Shown one piece after another: positions 1 through 11,580 of a stretch of DNA of 64,000 bases (the stretch's first letter is position 1; every line of letters begins with the position of its first letter). The translations under genes and the position numbers were made by a program. The DNA comes from Amia ocellicauda. Its lineage: Eukaryota; Chordata; Actinopteri; Amiiformes; Amiidae. The notes beneath the pieces were generated by a model that ran no database searches, was not told the DNA's origin, and saw only the letters and a list, made by a program, of their open reading frames with translations. The stretch lies in the NCBI RefSeq assembly GCF_036373705.1, contig NC_089850.1:64089602-64153601 (forward strand). The letters run 5' to 3'.

Positions 1-1608
1 TTGGCATTCCCGAACGCCTCCAGGATGGGGTTTGCCTGCAGCAGCTGCTTCTCCAGCTCTCCCTGGTGGACAGATGGTAGAATTACAGCCTGTATTTCTG
101 CTACTGTAACTACATCCCTGTTACTGCTCATGCTATTGTGTACATAACAATGAAACGGTCTCCCTGTCTCCCCCATGTGGACCTACTGGGAATTACACCC
201 TCTAGTGTTTCTACTACTGTATCAATAACAATATTGCTTATATTACTGTATCCTTAATAACACTGTTACTACAACAGTATCAATAACAATGTTACTACTA
301 TTTTATATATAATAACACTGTTACTACTACATTATCAATAACACTGTTACTACTATTGTATCTATAATAAAAACGTCACTACTGCACTATAAATAACACG
401 GTTACTACTACTCTATCTATAATAACACTGTCACTACTACTGCATCTTTAATAGCATTGTTACTACTTTGTATCTATAATAACACAGTTACTACTACAGT
501 ATCAATAATAACATTGTTAATACTACTGTATCCTTAATAACAATGTTACTACTACTGTATCTAAAATAACATTGTTAATATTACTGTATCTATAATTGCA
601 CTGTTACAACTATTGTATCTATAATAACAGTTACTACTACAGTATCAGTAACAATGTTACTAATATTGTATCTATAATAACACCATTACTTCTACAGTAT
701 CAATAATAACACTTAATACTACTGTATATTAACACTGTTACTACTATTGTATCAATAATTACACTGTTACTAATAGTGTATCAATAATAACAATGTTACT
801 ACTACTGTCTATATTATAACACTGTTACTACTACTGTAGCAATAATTACACTGTTACTACTACTGTATCTATAATAACATTATTAGTACTGTATCAATAG
901 TATAATTGTTAATACTATTGTATATATAATAACATTGTTACTGATATAGTATACTGATAATACTACAGTCTCTCTGTTTGTCCCTGGTGGACAGACAGTG
1001 GAATTGTACCCTGTATTAGTGCTACTCTAACTGCAGTAATATCTCTGTTACTGTTACCTGTATTGTCTTTTATAGTACTATAGTATACTATTATAGTAGT
1101 ACTGTGTCTCTATGTCCCCCTTCTGGACACACCTGGGAATTGCACCATGCATTTTTACTCCTACTGTAACTAGAACAATAAAGCTGTCATCCATGGGACA
1201 CACACACACATTACATACAACATAATAATAACACAAAACCAGACATAAGACAGAATGTACTTACATAATGGTCTGTCGGCTGCAAGAGACGGAGGGATGA
1301 GGGAGTGAGGGGATGGACAGGGATGAACGGAGGGACATGGCACACAAGGGCAGAGAAACAGAACAAAGACAAAAATACGAACAACTGATTAAACGAGAGA
1401 GAGAGAGAGAGAGAGGTGGTGGTGTAGATACTACTGGTTTACACAGAGACACACACAGAGACAGAGTCACACAGACAGAGACCAGCAGTAACTGTACACC
1501 TATCCTTCCTCCTCCCTCCTCTCTCCTCCCCCCATCCCTCACTCACTCTGTGCACAGACATCCCCCCCCTCTGGCCAGAGCTTGTCAGAATATCAGCCTG
1601 AGAGAGAT

Positions 1609-1640
<32 letters not shown>

Positions 1641-1676
1641 GGGGGCAGTGAGAGAAGGAGAGAGAGAGAGAGTGTG

Positions 1677-1710
<34 letters not shown>

Positions 1711-2207
1711 GAAGGAGAGACAGTAAGATGACAGTAAGTGCAGTACAGATCCAGAAATGTCAGAAGATAGATGCATGTACTTTCTTTCTCTCTGTGTCTT
1801 GTGCTCACTCTCTCTCAGATTCAAATTTTAATTAAAACCATCTTGATTGGCTTGACAAGTTTACACAAGTGTTGCCAGAGCATTTACAGACCACAATAAA
1901 CACATTGTGGTAGAAAAACAGTGTCAGATTCATTCTCTCTCTTCCTCTCCCTCTCTCTCTCTCACCCTCTCTTGCTCCCTCTCTCTCCCGCTCCCGCTCC
2001 CTCTCTTCCTCTCCTTCTCCCTCTCTTCCTCTCCCTCCCTCTCTCTCTCTCACTCTCTTCCTCTCCCTCTCTCTCTCTTGCTCTCTCTCCCTCCCTCTCT
2101 CTCAGTGTACCTGTGTCTTGTTCTGTCCACGGTGCGATGAAGCCACACTGGCCAGATACTGAATCACCTTCTTTGTGTTCTCTGTCTTCCCTGCACCTGA
2201 CTCTCCC

Positions 2208-2262
<55 letters not shown>

Positions 2263-3189
2263 GATAGGGAGAGAGGGTCATTACAGTACAGACACAGACA
2301 CAGACACACACAGTACACAGAGACAGTACACTCACGTGCACAAAATAGATTGATCTTCGCGGTCTGTGGAGAGAAGGAGAGAGAGAAAAGGAGAGAGGGA
2401 GAGGGAGAGAGAGAGGGAGAGATAATTTAATTAATCATTATATTCAGTTCAATGGTATGCTCTGTGTAAAACTGCATTGGCAACACTGCCGATAAAGCAA
2501 CCATTGAACTGAATTGAGTTTAATTCAATATACAGAACAATCACTTACTATTGTCATTAATTGACATATTAATCTTGATAACATTAATTAATTGTGTAAG
2601 TCGCCCTGGACAAGGGCATCTACAAAGAAAAAAATAATAATCATCATCATCATCATCATAGTAATAATGTGAAATGACACTATGTCTCCGTCTAGTGGAC
2701 AGTTTTATTACTGCTCCAGTTTATACCTACAGCAGTCAGGGTATGGGAGGGCTGTATTAACACTTCTCCTCTCTTCACACCCACACACTGAGACACTCAG
2801 ACTATGTGCCCTTCACCACCCCCGACCCCCGGCAGCCTATCGGACTGGCACAGTCACATTCCTGCCCCTCCCAGAGAGACGGAGAGAGAGAGAGACTGAC
2901 ACACTGACTGACTGACTGACACACGGACTGGTTGGCCGACACACTGCCTGAGTGGCTGACTGACATGCTGACACACTGACTGATGCCCCCATGGTGCCCA
3001 TGCAGGCCGGGGGTACAGCACCTTGCAGCATGCTCTTGTAGGCCGCCTCAGAGATGGCGTAGATGTGGGGGGGCATCTCATGGCGCTTCTTGCCCCGGTA
3101 CATCTCCACAATGGAGTCGGTGTAGATAGGCAGGTTCTTATAGGGGTTGATCACGACACAGAACAGCCCTGAGTATGTCTGAGAGAGAA

Positions 3190-3233
<44 letters not shown>

Positions 3234-6200
3234 GGAGAGAGAGGGTAAATATCATACATTAACAGTGACTGATTATTAACAGAGTCCTTCTCTGTCTCCA
3301 CCCCCTCCCCCTTAGATAGATCAGTCCAGAGTAGTACCCCCCCCCCCCACACACACACACACACAGGCTGTATTCAAAACCGTACACAACCCTACTGCAT
3401 ACTGCACACTGCATGAGTACATACTACACACACACAGAGTAATATCCCCCCGCACCTCACACACATACAGCTCTGGAATACATTAAGAGACTACTGCAAA
3501 TTATTCTTAAATCAGCATCTCTACATGTATGGCAGCCATTCCATTCCAGTGTCTGTTGAATTTGTTGAACACAGGCCTACCTCATTCTACTGAATGAGCT
3601 ACTGATTAGGTGATCACCTGAACCAAATCTTATTTAACGAGGAAAAGTATAAAATCCACTGCTGTGGTCATCACTATCCTCTTGCAATAGGACCAGCTTG
3701 GATGGCAAAAACAGTGCTAGTAGAACCTCAAAAGTAATTGGAATCAAAAATAACTATTGACCATGGCAAAAGAGTTGAAAAGGAAAGTTTTGAGTGAGGA
3801 AAAGAAGGGTTCAATTCTGGCTATACTGGCAGAAGGATACAGTGAGCATCAAGTTGCTTCCATCCTTAAAATTTCAAAAATGGCAGTTCATAAGAACAAG
3901 GTCAAGCAGCAGACATTGGGGACAACAAAGCTACAGACCGGCAAAGGGGCGAAAACGACTCTCCACTGACCAGCTCATTCGAATGCCACTCAACCACCAC
4001 AGGATGACATCAAGTGACCTACAAAAAGAATGGCAAACGGCAGCTGGGGTAAAGTGCACGGCGAAAGACCATGACCATGAGGATTGGACCATAGAGGACT
4101 GGAGTAAGGTCATCTTCTCTGATTAGTCCAATATTCAGCTTTGCTCAACACCTGGTCGTCTAATGGTTAGACAGAGATCTGGAGAGGCCTACAAGGCACA
4201 GTGTCTCACACCCACTGTGAAATCTGGTGGAGGATCGGTGATCTGGGGGTGCTTCAGCAAGGCTGGAATCGGGCAGATTTGTCTTTGTGAAGTATGCATG
4301 ACATACAAGCCAAGCGACATACAAGGTTGTCCTGGAAGAAGACTTGCTTCCTTCTGCTCTGACAATGTTCCCCAACTCTGAGGATTGTTTTTTTTCCAGC
4401 AGGACAATGCTCCATGCCACACAGCCAGGTCAATCAAGGTTTGGAAGGAGGACCAACAGATCAAGACCCTGTCATGGCCCGCCCAATCTCCAGACCTGAA
4501 CCCCATGGAAAACCTCTGGAATATGATCAACATGAAGATGGATGGTCACAAGCCATCAAACTAAGCCAAGCTGCTTGAATCTTTGCACGAGGAGTGGCAT
4601 AAAGTCACCCAACATCACTGTGAAAGACTGGTGGAGAGTATGCCAAGACGCATGACAGCTGTGATTGAAAATCAGGGTTATTCCACCAAATAATGATTTC
4701 TGAACATTGACATTGAACATTGTGTTTAAAAATGAATATTAACTTATTTTCTTTGCATTATTCGAGGTCTGACAACACTGCATCTTTTTTGTTATTCTGA
4801 CCAGTTATCATTTTCTGCAAATAAATGCTCTAAATGACAATAATTGTATTTGGAATTTGGGAGAAATGTTGTCAGTAGTTTATAGAATAAAACAAAAATG
4901 TTCATTTTACTCACATACCTATAAATAGTAAAACCAGAGAAACTGATAATTTTGCAGTGGTCTCTTAATTTTTTCCAGAGCTGTAGATCAGTCCAGAACA
5001 GTATACCCCCGCCCCTCACAAACATAGATCAGTCCAGAGTAATATCTCTCTATCTGCATAGACATCATTCTAATTTACACACTAACTCCCCCCAAACCAT
5101 CCGCCAGACAGCAGGAAGCAGCAATGTATTCTTGTCCCAATGAAGTCGACCGCCTGGCTGCTCTCCCTTAAATCCAGCTGATGAGCCAGTTCGTGATCAA
5201 CAGATATTCTATTCAGTTGTTGCTCGGTCATGGTCGAGTGCAAGGAGTTCAATCAGCTGTAGTTTTGAAAAGCTGCGCCACATACAGTGCCCCCGATCTG
5301 ACTGTCATCAGTGCATCACTGTCAAGCAGCCAGCCACTGAATGGTGCGGTTTGGGGTCCGTTTGGTGATGAAGAACGTCAGCTCTCTGCCTTTCTGTCCC
5401 AACACTCACTCCTCAATCCTCTGCAATCCAGCTTCCGCACAGCTCACTCCACTGAGACGGCTCTCCTGGCAGTCACTGACTCCCTCAGCTGTTGGTGGCC
5501 TCCCTCTCCTCAGTCATCATCCTCCTTGATCTCTCTGCAGCATTTGACACCATCGATCACTCCATCCTCCTCTACGAGTCGATCCTGCGCACTCCTACTC
5601 CCAGCACATCACCACGCTGACACGCACCTGCAGATTCTTCTGAGCAACATACGACGAATCCGTCCCTTCCTCACCGACTACTCGACTCAGCTGCTCGTCC
5701 AGTCACTGGTCCCTCCTGGCCGGCCTGCCTGCAACTACTACCCACCGCTCCAGCTCATCCAGAACTCTGCGGCTCGTCTGGTATTCTCTCTGCCCCGATT
5801 CGCACACGCTACTCCACTGCTCCGCTCCCTCCACTGGCTCCCGATACCAGCATACATTCAGTTCAAGACATTAACCCTCACCTACCGCTGTCTTGACAAC
5901 ACTGCACCAAGATACCTTCAGTCCCTTGTCTCCCCATACATCCCCTCCAGACCACTAAGGTCTTCCTGTGCCAGAAGACTAACTCCACCTCCTCTCCACT
6001 CCCATTCCTCCAGAGCCACTCCTTCTCATCCCTGGCCCCTAAATGGTGGAACGACCTTCCCACCGAAGTCAAAAGAGCAGAGTCCTTGACCTCTTTCTGG
6101 CGCTTACTCAAGACACATCTTTTCAGACAGTACTTGTAATATTAGTCCTTTCAATTCCCGTTAGATAGTACTTCACAGCATTTTAAAATGCTTCTTGCGT

Positions 6201-6488
6201 TACTAATACTTGTATTATTGATTGATTTTCCTCCTTGCTCCCTTTCCCGTAACCCTTGACTGTGACCTAACATCTTGACAGCACTTAGCTTTACTTTCCA
6301 GGATGTATGACCTCAATTACTGTACTTACCTGTGTAAATTGGAAGTTGTAAAATGTATTATACTTTGAATTGCTTGGTATTATGTAAATTTGAATTTGTA
6401 ATGTTTGATGCCTTGTACTGAACTGTATTCTTGCACTTTGTATTGCACTTATGTTGTAAGTCGCCCTGGATAAGGGCATCTGCCAAGA

Positions 6489-6554
<66 letters not shown>

Positions 6555-8559
6555 TGAATGGCATTCACAGTATTCACACTGCATCTGATCACTATATTAA
6601 ACTCATATTTCACAATGAAGATCTTCAGCCGATCGCTGCTTCCACAGCATTTTCAAACTCCTGTATCACTTTCTCCTGGCTTTTTCTTTTAAATAATTCT
6701 AACCTGTCACAGGCTCTAGACTGCCTCTTTGCTTAGTCCTGCCTTCAAGCAGAAGTAAATGACCAATCCATGAAGCAAGGTTTTGGAAACTAACTCTGTT
6801 AGGACAGAACTGCTCTGGGGGCAGAACATATCTGATGCGTCTGATTGGTTACTTGCCTTTAGAAGGTGGGACATACATCAAGCGACCTTACTTTTGATAG
6901 GTTAGTAAACCTTGCAAGGAATAATGTAATTGCTGAAGCGGGGGAAATTCCACCCTGGTAATATTACACAGTTTAAAGTCTTCTCCTCAAATGTTCGTGG
7001 GTATTGTCCTCATTCACAGCAGGTAAACGAAGATGGCTGAGGAAGGGGGGTCTCTGGTATCAATATGATAACAAATGGTAGGTGAGGAGAGTTTGCTTAC
7101 CAGTCTTGTATCAATAGCATATCAAAAGATATTGATAAAGATGAGTAAGGAGACAGTCTGTCTCTGTTGGGAGTGAGTTAATCACCTCAGAGAAAAGTAT
7201 GGGTGAGGGCTCCATTGTCACTTGGTATACTAATAGGCAGCTGCCATTGGATACTCTGGTGGGTGGGGTGGTCACTCTGGAAGGTGGAGTTGGACAGGGG
7301 TTCAACTCATAAAAGCTGACTTGTCCATAAAGTCCTTGTATCAGTTTTGCCTTGCTGTACCCGGTATACTTGTATACTGTGATCTATATTCTGGATTCTG
7401 TAATAAATCAAATTGAACCTGAATTGTCTTAGTTCCAGTCACTGCTACAGGAGGGTCCATTTTCATACAACCTGGAGATGGACACTCGCACAATGGGCAG
7501 CCGGTCCTGTATATCATGGAGTCAACGCGATAAAACAGTGACCGTGATTTTAAAAAGATATGTTCCATTTTCATGTCATGAGGAGGGGCCAGAGCTGTAC
7601 TTTAAACCTTGAGTACACCCCTCTCCCCCACACACACATAGATCAGTCCACAGTGCACAACCCCCCCTTACACACATAGATGAAACTGCAATACACCCCT
7701 CTCACACACATAGATCAGTCCACAGTGCACAACCCCCCCACACACACACAGATGAAACTGCAATACACCCCTCTCACACACATAGATCAGTCTGCAGTCG
7801 CATACCCCTCTCACACACATAGATCAGTCTGCAGTCGCACACAACTCTCACACACATAGATCAGTCCGCAGTCGCACACCCCTCTCACAAACATAGATCA
7901 GTCCGCAGTAGTACACCCCTCTCACACACAAAGATCAGTCCGCAGTCACACACAACTCTCACACACATAGATCAGTCCGCAGTAGTACAGCCCTCTCACA
8001 CACATAGATCAGTCCACAGTAGTACACCCCTCTCACACACATAGATCAGTGCGCAGTGCACCCCCGCCCCTCACACACATAGATGAGTCCGGAGTAGTAT
8101 CTCTCGCGCAGGTTGTGCAGCACCGAGGCCGGGTTCAGGCAGGTCAGGTCGGCCATGTCCTCCGTCTTGCTGAACCGGGGGGGATTCATGCGCTGAAGCT
8201 CCGCCTTCTGCACCCGAAGCCGCCGCCCAGCGCCGCTCCCAGTCACGCCCCCTGCCTCCACAAGCTCCACCTCCACCTCCTCGCCCTGCTCCTCCAGCAC
8301 ACTTCCAGCCTGTACAGATACACAATACACACACAGTATAGACACAGTATAGATACACAATACACACACACAATACAGACACACACAGGACAGCACTGAC
8401 CTCGAACCCATGTTTCTCTGAGGGAACCCAGACCAGTCTCTTTGCTGCCCAATCAGCTTGGCTGGAAGCGGAGAAGCCGCTGCCTGGGGAGGCCGGACCC
8501 ACCCCCTTGTAGAGGAACCGAGTGACATCACTCACACTGCCCCCTGCTGGCCTGGACAT
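1..8559 (-). CDS. myh14: Non-muscle myosin II heavy chain, N-terminal exons (myh14-like), 3' part outside window
   Basis: Six coding exons, read on the minus strand: 8559-8401, 8309-8079, 3178-3022, 2363-2336, 2207-2111 and 62 to beyond base 1. Junctions are GT-AG and phases match (0,0,1,2,0). The product is the start of a class II myosin motor, an actin-based ATPase of the cytoskeleton. Seen: N-terminal SH3-like region with [59 protein letters not shown]; the 28-nt exon [10 protein letters not shown]; the P-loop [13 protein letters not shown]; and [23 protein letters not shown]14 is preferred over MYH9/10/11 because of the extended N-terminus (FLYKGVG..GSG before the WVPSE block), [10 protein letters not shown] and [14 protein letters not shown]14 identity is inferred from remembered family sequences. 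The ATG lies four bases into its exon, so a noncoding 5' exon is expected upstream. The 28-nt exon and its neighbours are ordinary for the family; the intron between 8078 and 3179 is heavily invaded by repeats. Confidence 0.88.
200..960. repeat. Degenerate ~30-bp minisatellite (AATAACACTGTTACTACTACTGTATC type)
   Basis: Over 20 imperfect copies of an AT-rich unit built from 'ctgtatctataataaca' and 'ctgttactacta' fill the myosin intron downstream of the P-loop exon. Unit length varies and copies are diverged, so this is an old array. Confidence 0.75.
1396..2110. repeat. Purine/pyrimidine low-complexity tracts in a myh14 intron
   Basis: Runs of (GA)n at 1396-1730 and (TC)n with CCCT interruptions at 1930-2104. 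The latter reads up to the splice donor of the P-loop exon at 2110. No coding signal; long open frames here are SLSLS/RERER artefacts. Confidence 0.8.
2211..2272. repeat. (GA)n microsatellite forming the polypyrimidine tract of a myh14 acceptor
   Basis: A nearly pure (AG)n followed by G9. Read on the minus strand it is the (CT)n tract immediately upstream of the acceptor at 2208. Confidence 0.85.
2590..2662 (+). mobile_element. L2-type LINE/SINE 3' tail fragment
   Basis: Contains 'gtaagtcgccctggacaagg', then a short A-rich and ATC/TAA tail. This matches the conserved 3' stem-loop tail seen on the other L2 copies in this window. Only the tail remains. Confidence 0.7.
3181..3242. repeat. (GA)n tract at the myh14 acceptor
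   Basis: Serves on the minus strand as the polypyrimidine tract before the acceptor at 3179-3180 (exon beginning TYSGLF). Confidence 0.8.
3305..3366 (-). repeat. Remote relic of the exon-derived myh14 minisatellite
   Basis: On the minus strand this contains TACTACTCTGGACTGATCTA, close to the coding end of the exon at 8079, followed by intron-like bases. A second relic at 3430-3466 abuts the Tc1 element. It shows the array once extended across the intron. Confidence 0.6.
3468..4983 (+). mobile_element. Tc1-like DNA transposon (defective), 1.5 kb
   Basis: Flanked by TA on both sides. The terminal inverted repeats read 'cagctctggaa' at the left and its complement 'ttccagagctg' at the right, extended by imperfectly matching sequence (ttaagagac..). 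Transposase remnants read on the plus strand: a helix-turn-helix-like start ([16 protein letters not shown]), then after frameshifts and stops [16 protein letters not shown] and [13 protein letters not shown], the DDE catalytic-domain landmarks. The reading frame is broken several times, so it is dead. It is inserted in exon-derived minisatellite DNA of the myh14 intron. Confidence 0.88.
4985..5052 (-). repeat. Relic of the exon-derived minisatellite with a longer exon portion
   Basis: Minus strand reads GAGAGATATTACTCTGGACT then GATCTATGTTTGTGAGGGG. This resembles the myh14 exon end encoding ERYYSGLIY plus the first ~20 intron bases. It lies between the Tc1 right end and a dispersed repeat (element B). 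Confidence 0.65.
5053..6895 (-). repeat. Dispersed repeat 'element B' copy, interrupted by an L2 fragment
   Basis: 5053-5372 plus 6554-6895 match, in reverse complement, the stretch around 26280-26870. The two halves are contiguous there. No transposase or RT frame is recognised in element B itself, and its class is unknown. Confidence 0.7.
5373..6553 (+). mobile_element. L2-type LINE fragment, 5'-truncated and internally deleted
   Basis: Translates to pieces of an L2 ORF2: [15 protein letters not shown] (RT), [35 protein letters not shown] and [17 protein letters not shown] (C-terminal region). It ends in the tail 'gtaagtcgccctggataagg' and (TAA)n at 6490-6553. Several deletions remove most of the RT domain. 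It sits inside element B. Confidence 0.88.
7080..7450 (+). mobile_element. Possible solo LTR-like block
   Basis: Contains a TATA-like 'cataaaagctg' near 7308 and, ~95 bases on, a polyadenylation signal 'aataaa' near 7402 followed by a T/G-rich stretch. This spacing resembles U3-R-U5 of an LTR. No internal retroviral frame and no convincing terminal repeats were seen, so this is weak. Confidence 0.25.
7600..8078 (-). repeat. Minisatellite made of duplicated exon 3' end plus splice donor of myh14
   Basis: About a dozen ~37-bp units follow the exon ending at 8079. On the minus strand each unit reads approximately TACTACTGCGGACTGATC then TATGTGTGTGAG. The true exon end reads TACTACTCCGGACTCATC then TAT|GTGTGTGAG. 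The units therefore repeat the last ~21 coding bases (YYSGLIY) and the intron start, each keeping a GT that mimics the donor. Confidence 0.8.
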
Positions 8560-8639
8560 GGTACTGCCATGAAAAAGAGGGAGAGAGAAAGAGGGAGAGG
8601 GATGAAGGGTTAAGAGAGAATAGTGAATTAACACTGACT

Positions 8640-9358
8640 GACTGGACACTACAGCACATTAACACTGACTGACTGACTGGACACTACAGCACATTAACAC
8701 TGACTGACTGGACACTACAGTACATTAACACTGACTGACTGACTGGACACTACAGCACATTAACACTGACTGACTGGACACTACAGCACATTAACACTGA
8801 CTGACTGAACACTACAGCACATTAACACTGACTGACTGACTGGACACTACAGTACATTAACACTGACTGACTGGACACTACAGTACATTAACACTGACTG
8901 ACTGACTGGACACTACAGTACATTAACACTGACTGACTGACTGGACACTACAGTACATTAACACTGACTGACTGGACACTACAGCACATTAACACTGACT
9001 GACTGACTGGACACTACAGTACATTAACACTGACTGACTGACTGGACACTACAGTACATTAACACTGACTGACTGACTGGACACTACAGTACATTAACAC
9101 TGACTGACTGGACACTACAGCACATTAACACTGACTGACTGGACACTACAGCACATTAACACTGACTGACTGACTGGACACTACAGTACATTAACACTGA
9201 CTTACTGGACACTACAGCACATTAACACTGACTGACTGGACACTACAGCACATTAACACTGACTGACTGACTGGACACTACAGTACATTAACACTGACTG
9301 ACTGACTGGACACTACAGCACATTAACACTGACTGACTGACTGGACACTACAGTACAT
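8640..9358 (-). repeat. ~31-35 bp minisatellite, unit CAGTCAGTGTTAATGT..GTAGTGTCCAGT
   Basis: About 20 well-conserved units. On the plus strand they read 'attaacactgactgactgg' and 'acactacagtac'. It lies in myh14 intron 1, just upstream of the acceptor at 8564. The same unit occurs at 18.5-19.2, 23.3-23.6 and 46.0-46.2 kb. Unit length differs by one CTGA tetranucleotide between copies. Confidence 0.92.
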
Positions 9359-9475
9359 CTTCTCCTTCTCCCTCTCTCTCTCTCTCTCTCCCCTTTCTAT
9401 CTGTGCAACTCTCCGAAAATCTCAGAGAAAACTGGAATCAACTCCGAGTTCCGCCCAGTTACTCACGACAGCGAT

Positions 9476-9509
<34 letters not shown>

Positions 9510-9660
9510 GCAATAATTCCCATCGCTTTGTTGCATGAAATCCACATGCAAACACCGATCTCTCAAAAAATAAAATTTAAAATAATAATGAAATATAAAA
9601 ATGTAACAGTCAATAATATGATCTGTGTAATGTCGCTATAGCGGTGCCTGCCTGCCTGCC

Positions 9661-9702
<42 letters not shown>
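9359..9702. repeat. Microsatellites (CT)n, (ATC)n and (CT)n
   Basis: A short (CT)n at 9370-9390, (ATC)n at 9476-9510 and (TC)n at 9664-9700, in myh14 intron 1. The bases between show no gene-like signal. Confidence 0.85.
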
Positions 9703-9789
9703 GTCATCTCCATCCATCTCTCATCCCTCCATCATTTCTCTATAAATAAACGCACAAGTGTCACCACTTAAATATACCTGTTTATGGCA

Positions 9790-10130
9790 GCGCCCGTCTA
9801 TGTGTGTGTGCGTTGGTGTGTTCATTTGTGCATATCTGTGTGTTAATGTTATTATGTGTTATAATAATATATACACATATAATAATATGTGTGTACTGTG
9901 TGTGTGTGGTCATGCGAGTGTTAATGTGTGTGTATGTGTATTAATGCGTGTGTACTGCGTGAGTGTGTTAATGTGTGTGTTCATGTTAATATTATTATTT
10001 ACTATTATTATATATACAAATATATTAACGTGTGTACTTGTGTGTTAATATTATGATTTAGGATAATAGTATATATAATACTATGTGTGTACTGTGTATG
10101 CGTGTGTCAATATAATTTAGTATTACAGTG
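9790..10130. repeat. TG-rich / AT-rich low-complexity stretch
   Basis: Loose repeats of 'gtgtgttaatg' and 'ataatatatac'. The ~96-aa open frame here (MCVCVGVF..) is a repeat artefact. Confidence 0.6.
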
Positions 10131-10311
10131 CTTGCACATATAATCATGTGTATTAGTGTCCCGCATCGCGGGGGGTGCAGTACGGCTCCTCTGAAAGGCG
10201 ATCCCCGGACACAATGTAGCAACCATCCCCAGGCAGCCCGCAGTCCCGCATTATCGCACAATACCCCGCAGTGCAGCCCTCAATTCAACACAGACACGCA
10301 TAAGCGCTTAC

Positions 10312-10520
10312 CTTCGTGTGCGGCGGCGGAGGGGGTGGGAGGGGAAGAGAAAAGAGCTGAAAACGGCGGATGATGACTTCGCAGCCCGAGTGTCGGTGCC
10401 TCGCAGCCGCTGGTCGCAGGCGGGTCACAATTGTGACAAGTGAGGCGAGCGGCGCCACAGACACAGAGTGAGGGCAGGCGAGTGAGGGCAGCGCGGCTTC
10501 AGCAGCTCCGCCCGCTTCCG
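10312..10520 (-). other. myh14: Candidate noncoding exon 1 (5' UTR) of the myh14-like gene
   Basis: On the minus strand a strong splice donor (AAG|gtaagc) ends at 10312 inside a GC-rich stretch. The ATG exon begins with a good acceptor at 8564, only four bases before the ATG, so a 5' UTR exon is required upstream. The 5' limit is a guess; no transcription start can be fixed from sequence alone. Confidence 0.5.
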
Positions 10521-10640
10521 CGCTGCGCACCAATCAGCAGGCGCGTCCAGGCGCGCCGCCCCGCCCACCGCACCGCGGAGCCTCGCTCCTGTACGCCCGC
10601 TGCACATCGCTAGGGGCCGAGCAGCCAATGGGAGATCCGG
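10313..10640 (-). promoter_or_regulatory. CpG-rich promoter region upstream of the myh14-like gene
   Basis: This is the most CpG-dense stretch in the first 50 kb, with many CG dinucleotides and several CCAAT-type boxes (near 10529, 10622 and 10661). It directly overlaps the candidate first exon. The flanks are AT- and TG-rich. This is a typical vertebrate CpG-island promoter; the assignment to the minus-strand myosin is inferred from the donor at 10312. Confidence 0.5.
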
Positions 10641-10954
10641 ATCAGGAGACGGACGGATGAATGGCCAATGGAGAGGGTGAAAAAGTGTGGAAGGCGGGCC
10701 GTGGGTGTTGATTGAAAGGGGGTTCGGCCACCCAATACAAAGGAGCAGGTGTCTTTGTTAGCTGTCTGGCGCTCCGTCTCTCTGTCTCCGCGTATCCATC
10801 TCTCCCTCCCTCTCTTTCTCCCTGTCTCTCTAAGAGCCTCAGTGCAGCCTGATGGAGGCTTCATCACTGACTATCAATACTGCATTATTATTATTATTAT
10901 TATTACAACAGTGATCATGATAACAATAAGAACCGTGTTTGAAATGCTTGTGTA

Positions 10955-11000
10955 AACTGTAAGTCGCCCTGGATAAGGATGTCTACTAACACATCAATGC

Positions 11001-11042
<42 letters not shown>
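10955..11042 (+). mobile_element. L2-type 3' tail with (TAA)n
   Basis: 'gtaagtcgccctggataagg' then 'atgtctactaac' and (TAA)n. Only the 3' tail of an L2 or a SINE sharing that tail remains. Confidence 0.75.
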
Positions 11043-11043
<1 letters not shown>

Positions 11044-11339
11044 AAATGATAATGATAATAAGGATGATAATGATGATATGTAATTTGTTGAGGTCGTGAT
11101 GTAGCTGTAGTGTAACAGCAGGTCGCTCATTGTCGCAGTACTGGGCTACAGCAGGAATTCACCCCGTGCGCTACACCTGCACATTCTGACTGACACAACC
11201 TCCTCAATGGGGGGAACAACTCAATTAAAAAAGTATTCACCCCTGTCATTCAGTGTGTGTATGTGTGTGTGCGTATCCTTCAGTGTGTGTGTGTTTGTCA
11301 CTGAGTGTGTGGGTGTTTGTGTCTATACTATACTGGGTG

Positions 11340-11580
11340 TGTTGTATGGGACAGTTTATACGTTGATTTTACCACATTTTTACCATGTTTTTACTATGTT
11401 TATACCTTTATTTTACCATGCTTTTAACATTTTGTTTTGTTTATTCCATGTTTTTATCATGCTTTACCACATTGTTACCTTGTTTCTTCCATGGTACACC
11501 ACATGTTAACATTGGAAACCCTATTTATACCATGGTAAAGTATACTTGATCAAGCATTTACCATGCTATGCCACCCTCCT
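11340..11580. repeat. Imperfect 'ttttaccatg' repeat
   Basis: Many short copies of 'accatgtttttacc' and palindromic 'accatggt', giving local inverted repeats. From 11580 to about 12430 nothing could be identified; short open frames there resemble no family I know. Confidence 0.5.

Noticed and set aside
1-8559. MYH9, MYH10 or MYH11 instead of MYH14
   Set aside because: The motor start is shared, but the longer N-terminus and [21 protein letters not shown] fit MYH14 better. Rejection rests on remembered sequences, so a phylogeny should confirm.
8640-9358. CRISPR-like regular array
   Set aside because: Units are directly tandem with no unique spacers and the context is a vertebrate intron; it is a minisatellite.
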